Shown: positions 25,586 to 35,009 of the stretch, in pieces
Numbering within the stretch: the stretch's first letter is position 1
How the letters are laid out: each line of letters opens with the position of its first letter
Assembly: GCA_045226335.1 (NCBI GenBank)
Contig: JBGVCH010000085.1
Location: 1-64,000 of the forward strand
Origin: RUG11272 sp045226335
GTDB lineage: Bacteria > Bacillota > Clostridia > Christensenellales > Aristaeellaceae
Direction of reading: 5' to 3'
DNA: 64,000 nt
The notes under the pieces: generated by a model
Told to the model about the DNA's origin: nothing
Seen by the model: the letters and a program-made list of their open reading frames with translations, nothing else
Databases searched by the model: none
Translations under genes and position numbers: made by a program

Positions 25586-26338
25586 TCACTTGTCGTAGTT
25601 CACGATGGTGCTGAAGTCCGCCGCCTTGAGGGACGCGCCGCCGATGAGGCCGCCGTCGATCTCGGGCTGAGCCATCAGGCCCTTGACGTTGCCGGGCTTC
25701 ATGGAGCCGCCGTACTGGATGCGGACCTTGTTGGCCACGGCCTTGCCGTACTTGCGGGCCAGGGCCGCTCGGATGACGCCAATGGTTTCGTTGGCCTGCT
25801 CATCGGTGGCGGTGACGCCGGTGCCGATGGCCCAGACGGGCTCGTAGGCGATGACGATCTTCTCCACCTGCTTCTTGTCCAGACCGGTCAAGGCGATCAG
25901 CGTCTGATACTCCACCAGCGCGTCGGTGTAGCCCGCCTTGCGGTCTTCCAGCTTCTCGCCGACGCACAGGATGACCTTCAGGCCCGCGGCCACGGCAGCC
26001 AGCACCCGCTGGTTCACGGTGGCGTCGGTCTCGCCGAAGTACTGACGGCGCTCGGAGTGGCCGATGATGACATACTCCACGCCGCTCTTGACGAGCATGT
26101 CGGCGGAGAGCTCACCGGTGTAGGCGCCGGAAGCGGCCCAGTGCACATTCTGGGTGCCCACATGGATGTTGGACTTCTTCGCGGCTTCCTTCGCGGCGGC
26201 GATGTCCACGGCGGGCACGCACACGACCACGTCGCAGCTGGCGTCCGCCACCAGGGGCTTGAGTTCTTCCACGAGCTTCTTGGCTTCGTCCGGGGTCTTG
26301 TTCATCTTCCAGTTGCCGGCAATAATGGCTTTGCGCAT
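25586..26338 (-). CDS. tpiA: Triose-phosphate isomerase
   Basis: A 250-residue glycolytic TIM-barrel enzyme. Active-site Lys in 'AGNWKMNKT', His in 'IIGHSERR', Glu in 'AYEPVWAIGTG', and the phosphate strand 'QYGGSMKPGNV'. It interconverts dihydroxyacetone phosphate and glyceraldehyde-3-P. ATG 26338 matches the family N-terminus; the open frame runs further upstream without a start of quality. Separated from pgk by a terminator-like hairpin, so its level may be set below that of pgk. Confidence 0.96.
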   Translation of the reverse strand: MRKAIIAGNWKMNKTPDEAKKLVEELKPLVADASCDVVVCVPAVDIAAAKEAAKKSNIHVGTQNVHWAASGAYTGELSADMLVKSGVEYVIIGHSERRQYFGETDATVNQRVLAAVAAGLKVILCVGEKLEDRKAGYTDALVEYQTLIALTGLDKKQVEKIVIAYEPVWAIGTGVTATDEQANETIGVIRAALARKYGKAVANKVRIQYGGSMKPGNVKGLMAQPEIDGGLIGGASLKAADFSTIVNYDK

Positions 26339-26366
26339 GGGAATCGTCTCCTTTTCGTTTTCTGTG

Positions 26367-26398
26367 AAAAATCCCACGGCCCGGGAAGAACCGTGGGA
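26367..26398 (-). terminator. Hairpin terminator/attenuator between pgk and tpiA
   Basis: Minus strand: 8-bp perfect stem (26372-26379 with 26391-26398), 11-nt loop and five T (26367-26371), 17 nt after the pgk stop and 29 nt before tpiA. No separate promoter for tpiA is evident, so partial read-through is likely. Confidence 0.82.
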
Positions 26399-26414
26399 CA
26401 GTCGGTCGGAAAAA

Positions 26415-27617
<1,203 letters not shown>

Positions 27618-27676
27618 GGGAATGCACGCTCCTTTATCGTTCATTGGTGGGAAGGGAATACCCCTGTACCCGAATC

Positions 27677-27705
27677 ATCATACCACAGGTAAAGCGCCGG
27701 TGCAA
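27677..27705 (-). promoter_or_regulatory. Sigma-A promoter of pgk
   Basis: Minus strand: TTGCAC (27700-27705), 17-bp spacer and TATGAT (27677-27682), about 60 nt before the pgk start. Confidence 0.75.
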
Positions 27706-27807
27706 GCGGGAAAAGTGAAATAACGGTGATTGAAATGGGAAAAAACCGTGATTTGCCGGTCCGGTCATGCCGGAACGGCTCCGGATGAATTTTCTGTCCC
27801 GGGGGTC

Positions 27808-27860
27808 TTCTCAAAATCGGTCAACGGACTATAATGCCAGTTGACCGGTTCGGTCAACGG
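27808..27860 (+). promoter_or_regulatory. Promoter and palindromic operator of the tetR-ABC operon
   Basis: TATAAT (27830-27835) with a weak TTCTCA -35 (27808-27813, 16 bp). A perfect palindrome TTGACCG-GTT-CGGTCAA (27841-27857) covers the expected transcription start. The decamer CGGTCAACGG occurs both in the spacer (27818-27827) and in the palindrome (27851-27860), 33 bp apart. Autorepression by the TetR protein is the natural reading. Confidence 0.75.
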
Positions 27861-27870
27861 AGGGATCAGC

Positions 27871-28482
27871 ATGAACGAAAAGTTCTTCGCACTGCCGGAG
27901 GCAAAGCAGCAGGCCATTGTCAACGCGGGCTACCGGGTGTTCTCCCGCAACACCTACAAGAACAGCCCCATGAGCGAGATCGCCGATGCTGCGGGCATCA
28001 GCAAAGCCCTGCTGTTCCACTACTTCCGGAACAAGAAGGAGCTGTATCTCTACCTGTGGGACAAGTGCGCCGAGACCACCATCGCCGCCATGACCGAACA
28101 TGGCTGCTACGGCCAGACCGAGCTCTTCGAGAGCATGGAGCGCGGGATGCGGGTCAAGCTGGACATCATCCGGAAATACCCGGACATGGGCAACTTCACC
28201 ATCCGGGCCTTCTACGAGACCGATCCGGAGATCCGGGCCGCCGTGCAGGAGAGCTATCACCGATACTTCAGCCTGAAGGCCGACAAGACCAAGCTGAACC
28301 TGGATCCGGCGCAGTTCATCCCTGGGCTGAACGTGCCCATGATGTACCGGGAGATGTACTGGGCCAGCGAGGGCTATCTCTGGGAAGCCGTGCAGCGGGG
28401 AGACGTGGACTTTGAGCAGATGCAGCGGGACTTCATGGAGCTGCTGGCCTTCTGGAAAAGTGTCTATCTGAAAAAGGAGTGA
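27871..28482 (+). CDS. TetR/AcrR family transcriptional regulator
   Basis: A 203-residue one-component regulator. The N-terminal helix-turn-helix is 'AIVNAGYRVFSRNTYKNSPMSEIADAAGISKALLFHYFRNKKELY' in broken form over ~11-56; the rest is a divergent ligand-binding helical domain. Start ATG 27871 has GGAGGG 6 nt upstream, directly behind a 17-bp palindrome that is its probable operator. The ABC-2 ATPase gene begins 4 nt after its stop, so it most likely controls that exporter in response to a transported compound. Confidence 0.9.
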   Translation: MNEKFFALPEAKQQAIVNAGYRVFSRNTYKNSPMSEIADAAGISKALLFHYFRNKKELYLYLWDKCAETTIAAMTEHGCYGQTELFESMERGMRVKLDIIRKYPDMGNFTIRAFYETDPEIRAAVQESYHRYFSLKADKTKLNLDPAQFIPGLNVPMMYREMYWASEGYLWEAVQRGDVDFEQMQRDFMELLAFWKSVYLKKE

Positions 28483-28486
28483 AAGC

Positions 28487-29368
28487 ATGGACGCCATCCG
28501 AGCGGAAAAACTGACGAAATACTACGGGAAGGCCCGGGGCATCGACGGGCTTGACCTGACGGTGGAGGAGGGAGATTTCTTCGGCTTCATCGGGCCCAAC
28601 GGCGCGGGGAAATCCACCACCATCCGGACCCTGCTGGGGCTGATCTCCCCCACCTGCGGCCGAGCCCAGGTGTTGGGCACGGACATCGGCATCGGCAAGG
28701 AAGAGATCCTGCGCCGTGTGGGGTATCTCCCCTCCGAGGCGGCCTTCTACTCCAGGATGAGAGTCCGGGACGCGCTGAAGCTGTCCGCGGATCTCCGGAA
28801 TAAGGACTGCTCCGAGGAGGCGGCACGCCTGTGCGAGCGTCTGGCCCTGGACCCGTCCCGCAAGGTGGACGAACTGTCCTTCGGCAACCGGAAAAAGGTC
28901 GCCATCGTCTGCGCCCTGCAGCACAACCCGGAACTGCTGATTCTCGACGAACCCACCGGCGGGCTGGACCCCCTGATGCAGCGGGAGTTTTTCGACATTC
29001 TGCGGGAGCGCAACCAGGCCGGCGCCACCGTCTTCCTCTCCAGCCATGTACTCTCCGAGGTCCAGCGAAACTGCACCCGGGCCGCCATCATCCGGGACGG
29101 CCGGGTCATCGCCTGCGACAGCGTGGAAGCCCTCGCGAAGAACAGCGCCAAGCGCGTGACCGTTCACGGCCAGGCCGACCTGTCCGCGCTGGAAGGCGTC
29201 AGGGACCTGACGGAACTGGACCAGTCGTCCAGCTTCCTCTACAGCGGGGACATCCAAACACTGCTGCGGGTCCTGTCGGAAGGCGATGTCTGGGATCTGT
29301 CCATCTCGGAGCCGGACCTGGAAGAGATCTTCATGCACTACTACGAGGAAGGCGGTGATCAGGCGTGA
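28487..29368 (+). CDS. ABC-2 type exporter, ATP-binding subunit
   Basis: A 293-residue ATPase. Walker A 'GPNGAGKSTT', Walker B 'LLILDEPTGGLDP' and the H-loop 'SSHVLSEV' are intact. The signature motif is degenerate ('LSFGNRKKV' in place of LSGGQ), as in many drug- and lantibiotic-exporter ATPases. A C-terminal regulatory region of ~80 residues follows. It overlaps the permease gene by 4 nt. The exported compound (drug, bacteriocin or lipid) cannot be told. Confidence 0.93.
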   Translation: MDAIRAEKLTKYYGKARGIDGLDLTVEEGDFFGFIGPNGAGKSTTIRTLLGLISPTCGRAQVLGTDIGIGKEEILRRVGYLPSEAAFYSRMRVRDALKLSADLRNKDCSEEAARLCERLALDPSRKVDELSFGNRKKVAIVCALQHNPELLILDEPTGGLDPLMQREFFDILRERNQAGATVFLSSHVLSEVQRNCTRAAIIRDGRVIACDSVEALAKNSAKRVTVHGQADLSALEGVRDLTELDQSSSFLYSGDIQTLLRVLSEGDVWDLSISEPDLEEIFMHYYEEGGDQA

Positions 29369-30150
29369 TCCTCACAAAACACGAGCTGCGGCAATCCCGG
29401 ATCTCCCTCATCATCTGGACCGCCGTGATCGGTTTCCTGCTGACGGTCAGCATCATCCTCTTCCCGGAGATGAAGGGGCAGATGGACAGCGTCGGCGACA
29501 TGTTCTCTTCCATGGGCTCCTTCACCGCGGCCTTCGGCATGGACCGGCTGAACTTCGGGACCTTCTCCGGCTATTACGCCGTGGAGTGCGGCAATGTGCT
29601 GGGACTGGGCGGCGCGTTCTTCGCGGCCCTCTGCGGCGTCAGCATCCTCTGCAAGGAGGAGAAGGACAAGACCGCCGAGTTCCTCCTGACACACCCCGTC
29701 ACCCGCCCCCGGGTGGTCTCGGAAAAGCTGCTGGCCGTCCTGATCCAGATCACCGCCATGAACCTGGCCATCGCGCTCCTGGCGATATCCGCCTCCGCGG
29801 CCATCGGGGAATCGGTCCCGTGGAAGGAACTGCTGCTCCTCCATCTGGCCTACTACCTCATGCAGGTGGAGATCGCCTGCATCTGCTTCGCCCTCTCCTC
29901 CGTGATCCGCAAGGGCAGCATCGGCATCGGCCTGGGCATCGCCTTTCTGCTGTACTTCCTGGATCTGATCGCCAACATCGCCGATGTGGTCAAGTTCCTG
30001 AAATACATCACGCCCTTCGGCTATTGCAACGCGGCGGATATCGTCACCGACGGCAGCCTCGATGCCGTGAAGCTGGCCATCGGCCTGGCGGTCAGCGTCC
30101 TGTGTGTCGCGGCGGCTTATCTGATTTACGCCCGGAAGGACATCCGCTGA
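29365..30150 (+). CDS. ABC-2 type exporter, membrane subunit
   Basis: A 261-residue permease with about six membrane segments, such as 'ISLIIWTAVIGFLLTVSIILF', 'LGGAFFAALCGVSIL', 'LAIALLAISASAAI' and 'LAIGLAVSVLCVAAAYLIY'. 'KEEKDKTAEFLLTHPVTRPRVV' is the typical cytoplasmic loop of the ABC-2 family. GTG start overlaps the ATPase stop (GTGA). One ATPase and one permease would form a homodimeric exporter under control of the upstream TetR gene. Confidence 0.9.
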   Translation: MILTKHELRQSRISLIIWTAVIGFLLTVSIILFPEMKGQMDSVGDMFSSMGSFTAAFGMDRLNFGTFSGYYAVECGNVLGLGGAFFAALCGVSILCKEEKDKTAEFLLTHPVTRPRVVSEKLLAVLIQITAMNLAIALLAISASAAIGESVPWKELLLLHLAYYLMQVEIACICFALSSVIRKGSIGIGLGIAFLLYFLDLIANIADVVKFLKYITPFGYCNAADIVTDGSLDAVKLAIGLAVSVLCVAAAYLIYARKDIR

Positions 30151-30190
30151 GCTTTCCAATCGTCGTTCTCTTCTGCGTGTGGTTCCCGAT

Positions 30191-30234
30191 GAAAAGGCAG
30201 CCCGGATCACAAGCCGTCCCGGGCTGCCTGTTTT
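30191..30234. terminator. Bidirectional terminator between the exporter and guaB
   Basis: An 11-bp perfect stem (30195-30205 with 30219-30229), TTTT to the right on the plus strand and TTTT on the minus strand, between convergent genes. Confidence 0.87.
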
Positions 30235-30247
30235 CTGTCCGTATCTG

Positions 30248-31756
30248 TCAGCGGGTCATGGTGGAGGTGGACCGCAGCGTCACGTCGTGATAGCCGCCCT
30301 CCACGATGGAAGTGGCGGACACCAGGGTCAGCTTGGCCTTGTCCCGCAGGTCCTGCAGGTTGGTGACGCCCACGTTGCACAAGGTGCTCTTGACCTTGTA
30401 GAGGCTGATCTCCACGTTGTCATGAAGCGGGCCGGCGTACACCACGTAGCTGTCCACACCCTCTTCGAAGGAGAGCTTGCCCGCCCCGCCCAGGTCGTAG
30501 CGCTGCCAGTTCCGGGCGCGGTTGGAGCCCTCGCCCCAGTACTCCTTCATGTAGACCCCGTTGACCATGACCTTGTCCGAGGGGCTCTCGTCGAAGCGGG
30601 CGAAGTACCGGCCCATCATCAGGAAGTCCGCGCCCATGGCCAGGGCCAGGGTCATGTGATAGTCGTGCACGATGCCGCCGTCGGAGCAGATGGGCACATA
30701 GATGCCCGTCTCCCTGAAGTACTCATCCCGCGCCCGCGCCACCTCGATCAATGCCGTGGCCTGGCCGCGGCCGATGCCCTTCGTCTCGCGGGTGATGCAG
30801 ATGGAGCCGCCGCCGATGCCGACCTTGACGAAGTCTGCGCCGGCCCGGGCCAGGAACAGGAAGCCGTCCCGGTCCACCACGTTGCCCGCACCGATCTTGA
30901 CCGTCTCGCCGTAGTTCTCCCGCACCCAGCGCAGGCACTTCTCCTGCCAGCAGGAGTAACCCTCCGAGGAGTCGATGCACAGCACGTCCGCGCCGGCTTC
31001 CACCAACGCCGGGATCCGCTGGGCGTAGTCCCGGGTGTTGATGCCCGCGCCCACCAGAAAGCGCTTCTTGTCGTCCAGCAGTTCCAGGGGGTTCTCCTTG
31101 TGGGAAGCGTAGTCCTTCCGGAAGACAAAGTACAGCAGCTTTCCTTCGGCGTCCACGATGGGCAGTGCGTTCAGCTTGTGGTCCCAGATGATGTCGTTGG
31201 CCTCTTTCAGGGAGGTTTCCGCCGGCGCCGTGACCAGCTTCTCAAGAGGCGTCATAAAGTCCCGGACCCGCGTGTCCGTGGACATGCGGCTGACGCGGTA
31301 GTCACGGCTGGTGACAATGCCCAGCAGCCGTCCGTTGGCGGTGCCGTCCTCCGTGATCGCCACGGTGGAGTAGCCGTTTTTCTCCTTCAGCGCCAGGACG
31401 TCCGCCAGGGTATGATCCGGCGTCAGGTTGGAGTCGGAGACCACAAACCCGGCCTTGTAGCCCTTGACCCGGGCCACCATTGCCGCCTCGCTCTCGATGG
31501 TCTGGGCGCCGTAGATGAAGGAGATCCCGCCCTCTTTGGCCAGGGCGATGGCCAGCTTGTCGTCCGAAACGGACTGCATGATGGCGCTGGTCAGCGGAAT
31601 GTTCAGGGAAATCGCCGGTTCTTCCTGTCCTTTGCGGTACTTGGTCAGCGCGGTCCGAAGCGAAACGTTCTGCGGCACGCAGTCCTCCGAGGTGTAACCC
31701 GGGATCAGCAGGTACTCACTGAAGGTGTGGCTCGGCTCCTGGCAGTAGGTGGCCAT
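30248..31756 (-). CDS. guaB: IMP dehydrogenase
   Basis: A 502-residue enzyme that oxidises IMP to XMP, the committed step to GMP. Two CBS domains interrupt the barrel at ~100-220. The catalytic Cys is in 'GIGGGSICITRETKG', and the flap Arg-Tyr dyad in 'RARNWQRYDLGG'. 'CSDGGIVHDYHMTLALAMGADF' forms the IMP site. This 'GGGSICITR' form differs from the usual bacterial 'GPGSICTTR' and closely matches, from memory, the Tritrichomonas foetus enzyme. ATG 31756 has GAGGAGGGG 7 nt upstream; an earlier in-frame ATG at 31774 lacks one. Confidence 0.95.
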   Translation of the reverse strand: MATYCQEPSHTFSEYLLIPGYTSEDCVPQNVSLRTALTKYRKGQEEPAISLNIPLTSAIMQSVSDDKLAIALAKEGGISFIYGAQTIESEAAMVARVKGYKAGFVVSDSNLTPDHTLADVLALKEKNGYSTVAITEDGTANGRLLGIVTSRDYRVSRMSTDTRVRDFMTPLEKLVTAPAETSLKEANDIIWDHKLNALPIVDAEGKLLYFVFRKDYASHKENPLELLDDKKRFLVGAGINTRDYAQRIPALVEAGADVLCIDSSEGYSCWQEKCLRWVRENYGETVKIGAGNVVDRDGFLFLARAGADFVKVGIGGGSICITRETKGIGRGQATALIEVARARDEYFRETGIYVPICSDGGIVHDYHMTLALAMGADFLMMGRYFARFDESPSDKVMVNGVYMKEYWGEGSNRARNWQRYDLGGAGKLSFEEGVDSYVVYAGPLHDNVEISLYKVKSTLCNVGVTNLQDLRDKAKLTLVSATSIVEGGYHDVTLRSTSTMTR

Positions 31757-31804
31757 CGGAAATCCCCTCCTCACATCGGTCGGCGGTGAATATGGAATTG
31801 GTTC

Positions 31805-31834
31805 ATCTTACCGCATGTGTGGGTGTTTTGTCAA
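31805..31834 (-). promoter_or_regulatory. Sigma-A promoter of guaB
   Basis: Minus strand: TTGACA (31829-31834), 18-bp spacer and TAAGAT (31805-31810). It is divergent from the sensor kinase promoter 14 bp away. Confidence 0.8.
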
Positions 31835-31847
31835 CCGAAATTTCGCC

Positions 31848-31876
31848 TTGCCTCCACGGTTCTTTTCCGCTATAAT
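31848..31876 (+). promoter_or_regulatory. Sigma-A promoter of the sensor kinase operon
   Basis: TTGCCT (31848-31853), 17-bp spacer and TATAAT (31871-31876), 32 nt before the kinase start. Confidence 0.8.
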
Positions 31877-31908
31877 CTTCCGGAGACGGACGGAAGGAGG
31901 CGAAGCGG

Positions 31909-33405
31909 ATGTTCAAGCGCATTATGGCTGTGGTGCTGGCGGTGATCCTTGTGCTGACGGCGGGCTTCAGTGTGCTGGGCGTCCTTTTGCTTCGCCGGGA
32001 ACGCAGCAACGCCCGTCTGGAAAGCCTTGTCACCGACGCGAAGGAGATCGCCTGGCTGGCCGTACAGGCCAACAGTTCCAGCCTCAGCTCCCCCTATCCG
32101 TACGGAAGAGGCTGGAACAGCAGCGCCAGTTCCTCTGTCAGCGCCATCCTGAACCGCAAGTACCGTGAAGTCCATGAGACCTTCAACGCCTACATCGGCG
32201 TGACGGACCGCGAGAACTGGGTATACGCCGCGGACAGCCTGTCCCTGGCCATCACCAGCGATCCCGACTTTACCGACGCCCTCCAGGGTCAGGACCTGAG
32301 CGACGTCCTGAGCCGGGTGCTGAACGGCGGGGTCGACCAGACCGTGACGGTCCGCAGCACGGTAAAGGGTTCGCCCAGTTTTGCCGTGGGCGTGCCCATG
32401 GTCCGGCGGGACGCCATTGTCGGAGCCGTGCTGATCGTCACCCCTGTGCAGACCATCGAGGGCAGCATCTGGGAGTTCGGCCTTCCGCTGTTTCTCATCG
32501 CCGGCGTCGCGCTGCTGGGGGCCGGGCTGATCCTGTTCCTGGTGATCCGGCGCTCCCTGAAGCCCATCACCCGCCTGACCGCCGCCGCCAACGCCATGGC
32601 GGAAGGAGATTTCACCGTTCGGGTCCGTCCCGAGGGCGGCGAGCGGGAGATCCATGTGCTGTCCGCCGCCTTCAACACCATGGCGGACAAGCTCAGCGGC
32701 ATCGAGGCCGGCCGCCGGGAGTTCGTCGCCAATGTCTCCCACGAGCTTCGCAGCCCCATCACTTCCATCTCCGGCTTTGTGCAGGGCATGAGCGACGGCA
32801 CCATTCCGCCGGAGGAGCACCCGAAGTATCTGTCCCTGGTGAACGACGAGACCCACCGTCTCTCGAAGCTCATCGGCGACCTGCTGATCCTCTCCAGGCT
32901 CGAGCGGGACGACGCCACCCTGAACATGACGGTCTTCGACCTGTGCGAGATGTTCCGCCGCGCGGTGATCCGCCGGATGAGCGATCTGGAAGGCAAGGGC
33001 ATCACCGTCAACTGCGCCTTTGACCCGGATCCCTGCCCGGTCCTGGCGGACGCCGACCGCATCGAGGAAGTGCTGATCAACCTGATGGATAACGCCGTCA
33101 AGTTCACCCCCTCCGGCGGCGTCATCACCCTGCGCACCTCCGCCAGCGACGATGTCGTCACGGCGGAAGTGCGGGACAGCGGCATCGGCATCAGCCCGGA
33201 GGACCTGCCCCGCATCTTCGACCGTTTCTTCACCGCCGACCGCGCCCACACCTCCGGGAAGGGCACCGGTCTCGGCCTCTCCATCTGCCAGCGCATCATG
33301 ACCATGCACGGCCAGCGCATCTGGGCCGAGCCCTGCGAAGAAGGCGCGTGCTTCCGCTTTACCCTGAAGGCAGCCGCCGACAAGGAAGGGGGCCCGAAAG
33401 CATGA
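31909..33405 (+). CDS. Orphan sensor histidine kinase
   Basis: A 498-residue membrane kinase. TM1 is at ~5-27 and TM2 at ~187-212 ('FLIAGVALLGAGLILFLVI'), enclosing an extracellular sensor of ~160 residues with a serine-rich stretch. HAMP follows (~213-266). The phospho-acceptor is His278 in 'VSHELRSP'. The ATPase has N box 'NLMDNAVKF', G1 'DSGIGIS' and G2 'GKGTGLGLSI'. It probably autophosphorylates on an envelope signal. No response regulator gene is next to it; instead a glycosyltransferase gene overlaps its stop codon (ATGA). Ligand unknown. Confidence 0.93.
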   Translation: MFKRIMAVVLAVILVLTAGFSVLGVLLLRRERSNARLESLVTDAKEIAWLAVQANSSSLSSPYPYGRGWNSSASSSVSAILNRKYREVHETFNAYIGVTDRENWVYAADSLSLAITSDPDFTDALQGQDLSDVLSRVLNGGVDQTVTVRSTVKGSPSFAVGVPMVRRDAIVGAVLIVTPVQTIEGSIWEFGLPLFLIAGVALLGAGLILFLVIRRSLKPITRLTAAANAMAEGDFTVRVRPEGGEREIHVLSAAFNTMADKLSGIEAGRREFVANVSHELRSPITSISGFVQGMSDGTIPPEEHPKYLSLVNDETHRLSKLIGDLLILSRLERDDATLNMTVFDLCEMFRRAVIRRMSDLEGKGITVNCAFDPDPCPVLADADRIEEVLINLMDNAVKFTPSGGVITLRTSASDDVVTAEVRDSGIGISPEDLPRIFDRFFTADRAHTSGKGTGLGLSICQRIMTMHGQRIWAEPCEEGACFRFTLKAAADKEGGPKA

Positions 33406-35009
33406 AAGCCCTGAAGTTCCTCCGGGAGCGCGGCCCGGACGCCGCCGTTCGCAAAGCCCAGGACCACCTTCTGCACAGCTGGGACAAAACCTGGGAGAAG
33501 ATCCGGGCGGACGAGGATCTCCTGAGCCGGCAGCGGGCGCACCAGCCGGCGGGCGGGCTGATCTCCGTGGCCGTGCCGGTCTACAACACGGATCCCGGGA
33601 TGCTGGAAGCTCTGGGCGAATCCCTGGCGTCCCAGACTTACGTCAACTGGGAGGCCTGCCTCTACTCCACCGGCACCGACGCCGAAACGGACACCGTGCT
33701 GAACCGGCTCCCCCAGCTGGACAGGCGCATTCGGGTCCAGCGCGGCCGAACCAACGAGGGCATCGCGGGGAACACCAACCGCGCGGTAGCCCTGTGCCGC
33801 GGGGAGTGGGTGGCGCTGTGCGATCACGACGACGTGCTTTCCCCGGACGCGCTCTGGCGGATCGCGGAGGCCGCAGCCTCCGGAAACGCGGACGTGATCT
33901 ACACCGACGAAGACCGCCTCACCAAAAACGGCAGGCGCCACACGGACCCGGCGCTGAAGCCGGATTTTTCCCCGGACACCCTGCGGTCCGTCAATTACAT
34001 CTGCCATCTCACCGCCGTCCGGAAGGATCTCTGGGACCGCATCGGCGGGGAACGCGCCAAGTTTGACGGCGCCCAGGACCACGACCTGCTGCTGCGGCTC
34101 AGCGAGGTCACCGCCCGCTTTGTCCACATCCCTGTTGTCTGCTATCACTGGCGCCGAGTCAAAACCTCCATGAGCCACCAGCGACGCAGTCAATGTCTGG
34201 AAGCCGCGCGGCGGTCCGTGGAATCGCACATGGAGCGCATCGGCTTTCCCGGAACGGCATCGCTGGAAGGCGGCTTTCTCCGCCTTCGGTACGAGCTGAA
34301 GCCCATGAAGGGCTGCGTCATCATCACCGCCCCCACCGCGGCCGCGGCAGAAGCCCGGATCGACAAGCTGCGGCACTTCTTCCCCTGGCACGTGAACTTC
34401 CGCGCCGCCGTGGGGGTCCACCGGATCGAGGCCATGAACCGCGCCGCCGCGGAAAGCGGAGAGGATCTGCTCCTCTTCGTGGATGGCGGCGTAGATAAGT
34501 TCTCGGAAGGGTTCTGGGACGAGCTGGCCATGTACGCCCAGCGGGAGGACGTGGGCATGGTGACGCCGCTGCTGACGGACCACCTCGGCGCTACGCTTCA
34601 CGCGGGTTATGTGCTGGGGATCAAAGGCGGTCTCCGGTCCCGCGGCGAAGGTCGGCAGGTCAGGGGCAACCCGCAGCTGGCCATGGTCCGGAACGTCGGC
34701 GCCGTGAGCCCCATGTGCTTCATGGTGCGCCGGGCCGCCTGGCAGGATTTTGACGTCAGCTATTACACGGCTTTCGGCTGCGCGGATGTCTGCGTGCGGA
34801 TGCTGCGGTCCGGTCTGCATCACGTTTATACGCCTCATGCCCGGGCGACGATTCACGGCCGGGACGAATTCCTGTCGCCCGGTCCCGAGCGCGGAGCCGC
34901 GGAACTGGAGCGTTTCACCAATACCTGGCCGGATTTGAAGGACCCGTGCTGGAATCCGGGACTTTCGGACGAACAGGCCGATTACACATTCAGGAGGGCA
35001 GCGAAATGA
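33402..35009 (+). CDS. Family 2 glycosyltransferase
   Basis: A 535-residue protein. The N-terminal ~60 residues precede a GT-A domain (~50-270) with 'SVAVPVYNTDPGMLEAL..LASQTYVNWE', the metal-binding 'CDHDDVLSPDALW' and 'VIYTDEDRLTKNGRR'. The C-terminal half (~300-535) resembles the second half of a GT2 fold ('DLLLFVDGGVDKFSEGFWDEL'), possibly a vestigial second domain. No membrane segment is seen. Related proteins build rhamnan or other surface polysaccharides. It overlaps the kinase gene and the serine hydrolase gene by 4 nt each, so the three are translated together. Confidence 0.87.
   Translation: MKALKFLRERGPDAAVRKAQDHLLHSWDKTWEKIRADEDLLSRQRAHQPAGGLISVAVPVYNTDPGMLEALGESLASQTYVNWEACLYSTGTDAETDTVLNRLPQLDRRIRVQRGRTNEGIAGNTNRAVALCRGEWVALCDHDDVLSPDALWRIAEAAASGNADVIYTDEDRLTKNGRRHTDPALKPDFSPDTLRSVNYICHLTAVRKDLWDRIGGERAKFDGAQDHDLLLRLSEVTARFVHIPVVCYHWRRVKTSMSHQRRSQCLEAARRSVESHMERIGFPGTASLEGGFLRLRYELKPMKGCVIITAPTAAAAEARIDKLRHFFPWHVNFRAAVGVHRIEAMNRAAAESGEDLLLFVDGGVDKFSEGFWDELAMYAQREDVGMVTPLLTDHLGATLHAGYVLGIKGGLRSRGEGRQVRGNPQLAMVRNVGAVSPMCFMVRRAAWQDFDVSYYTAFGCADVCVRMLRSGLHHVYTPHARATIHGRDEFLSPGPERGAAELERFTNTWPDLKDPCWNPGLSDEQADYTFRRAAK

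Noticed and set aside
32289..34856. 855-residue minus-strand open frame opposite the sensor kinase and glycosyltransferase
   Set aside because: Same composition artefact; the sense genes carry intact catalytic motifs, overlapping starts and a promoter.
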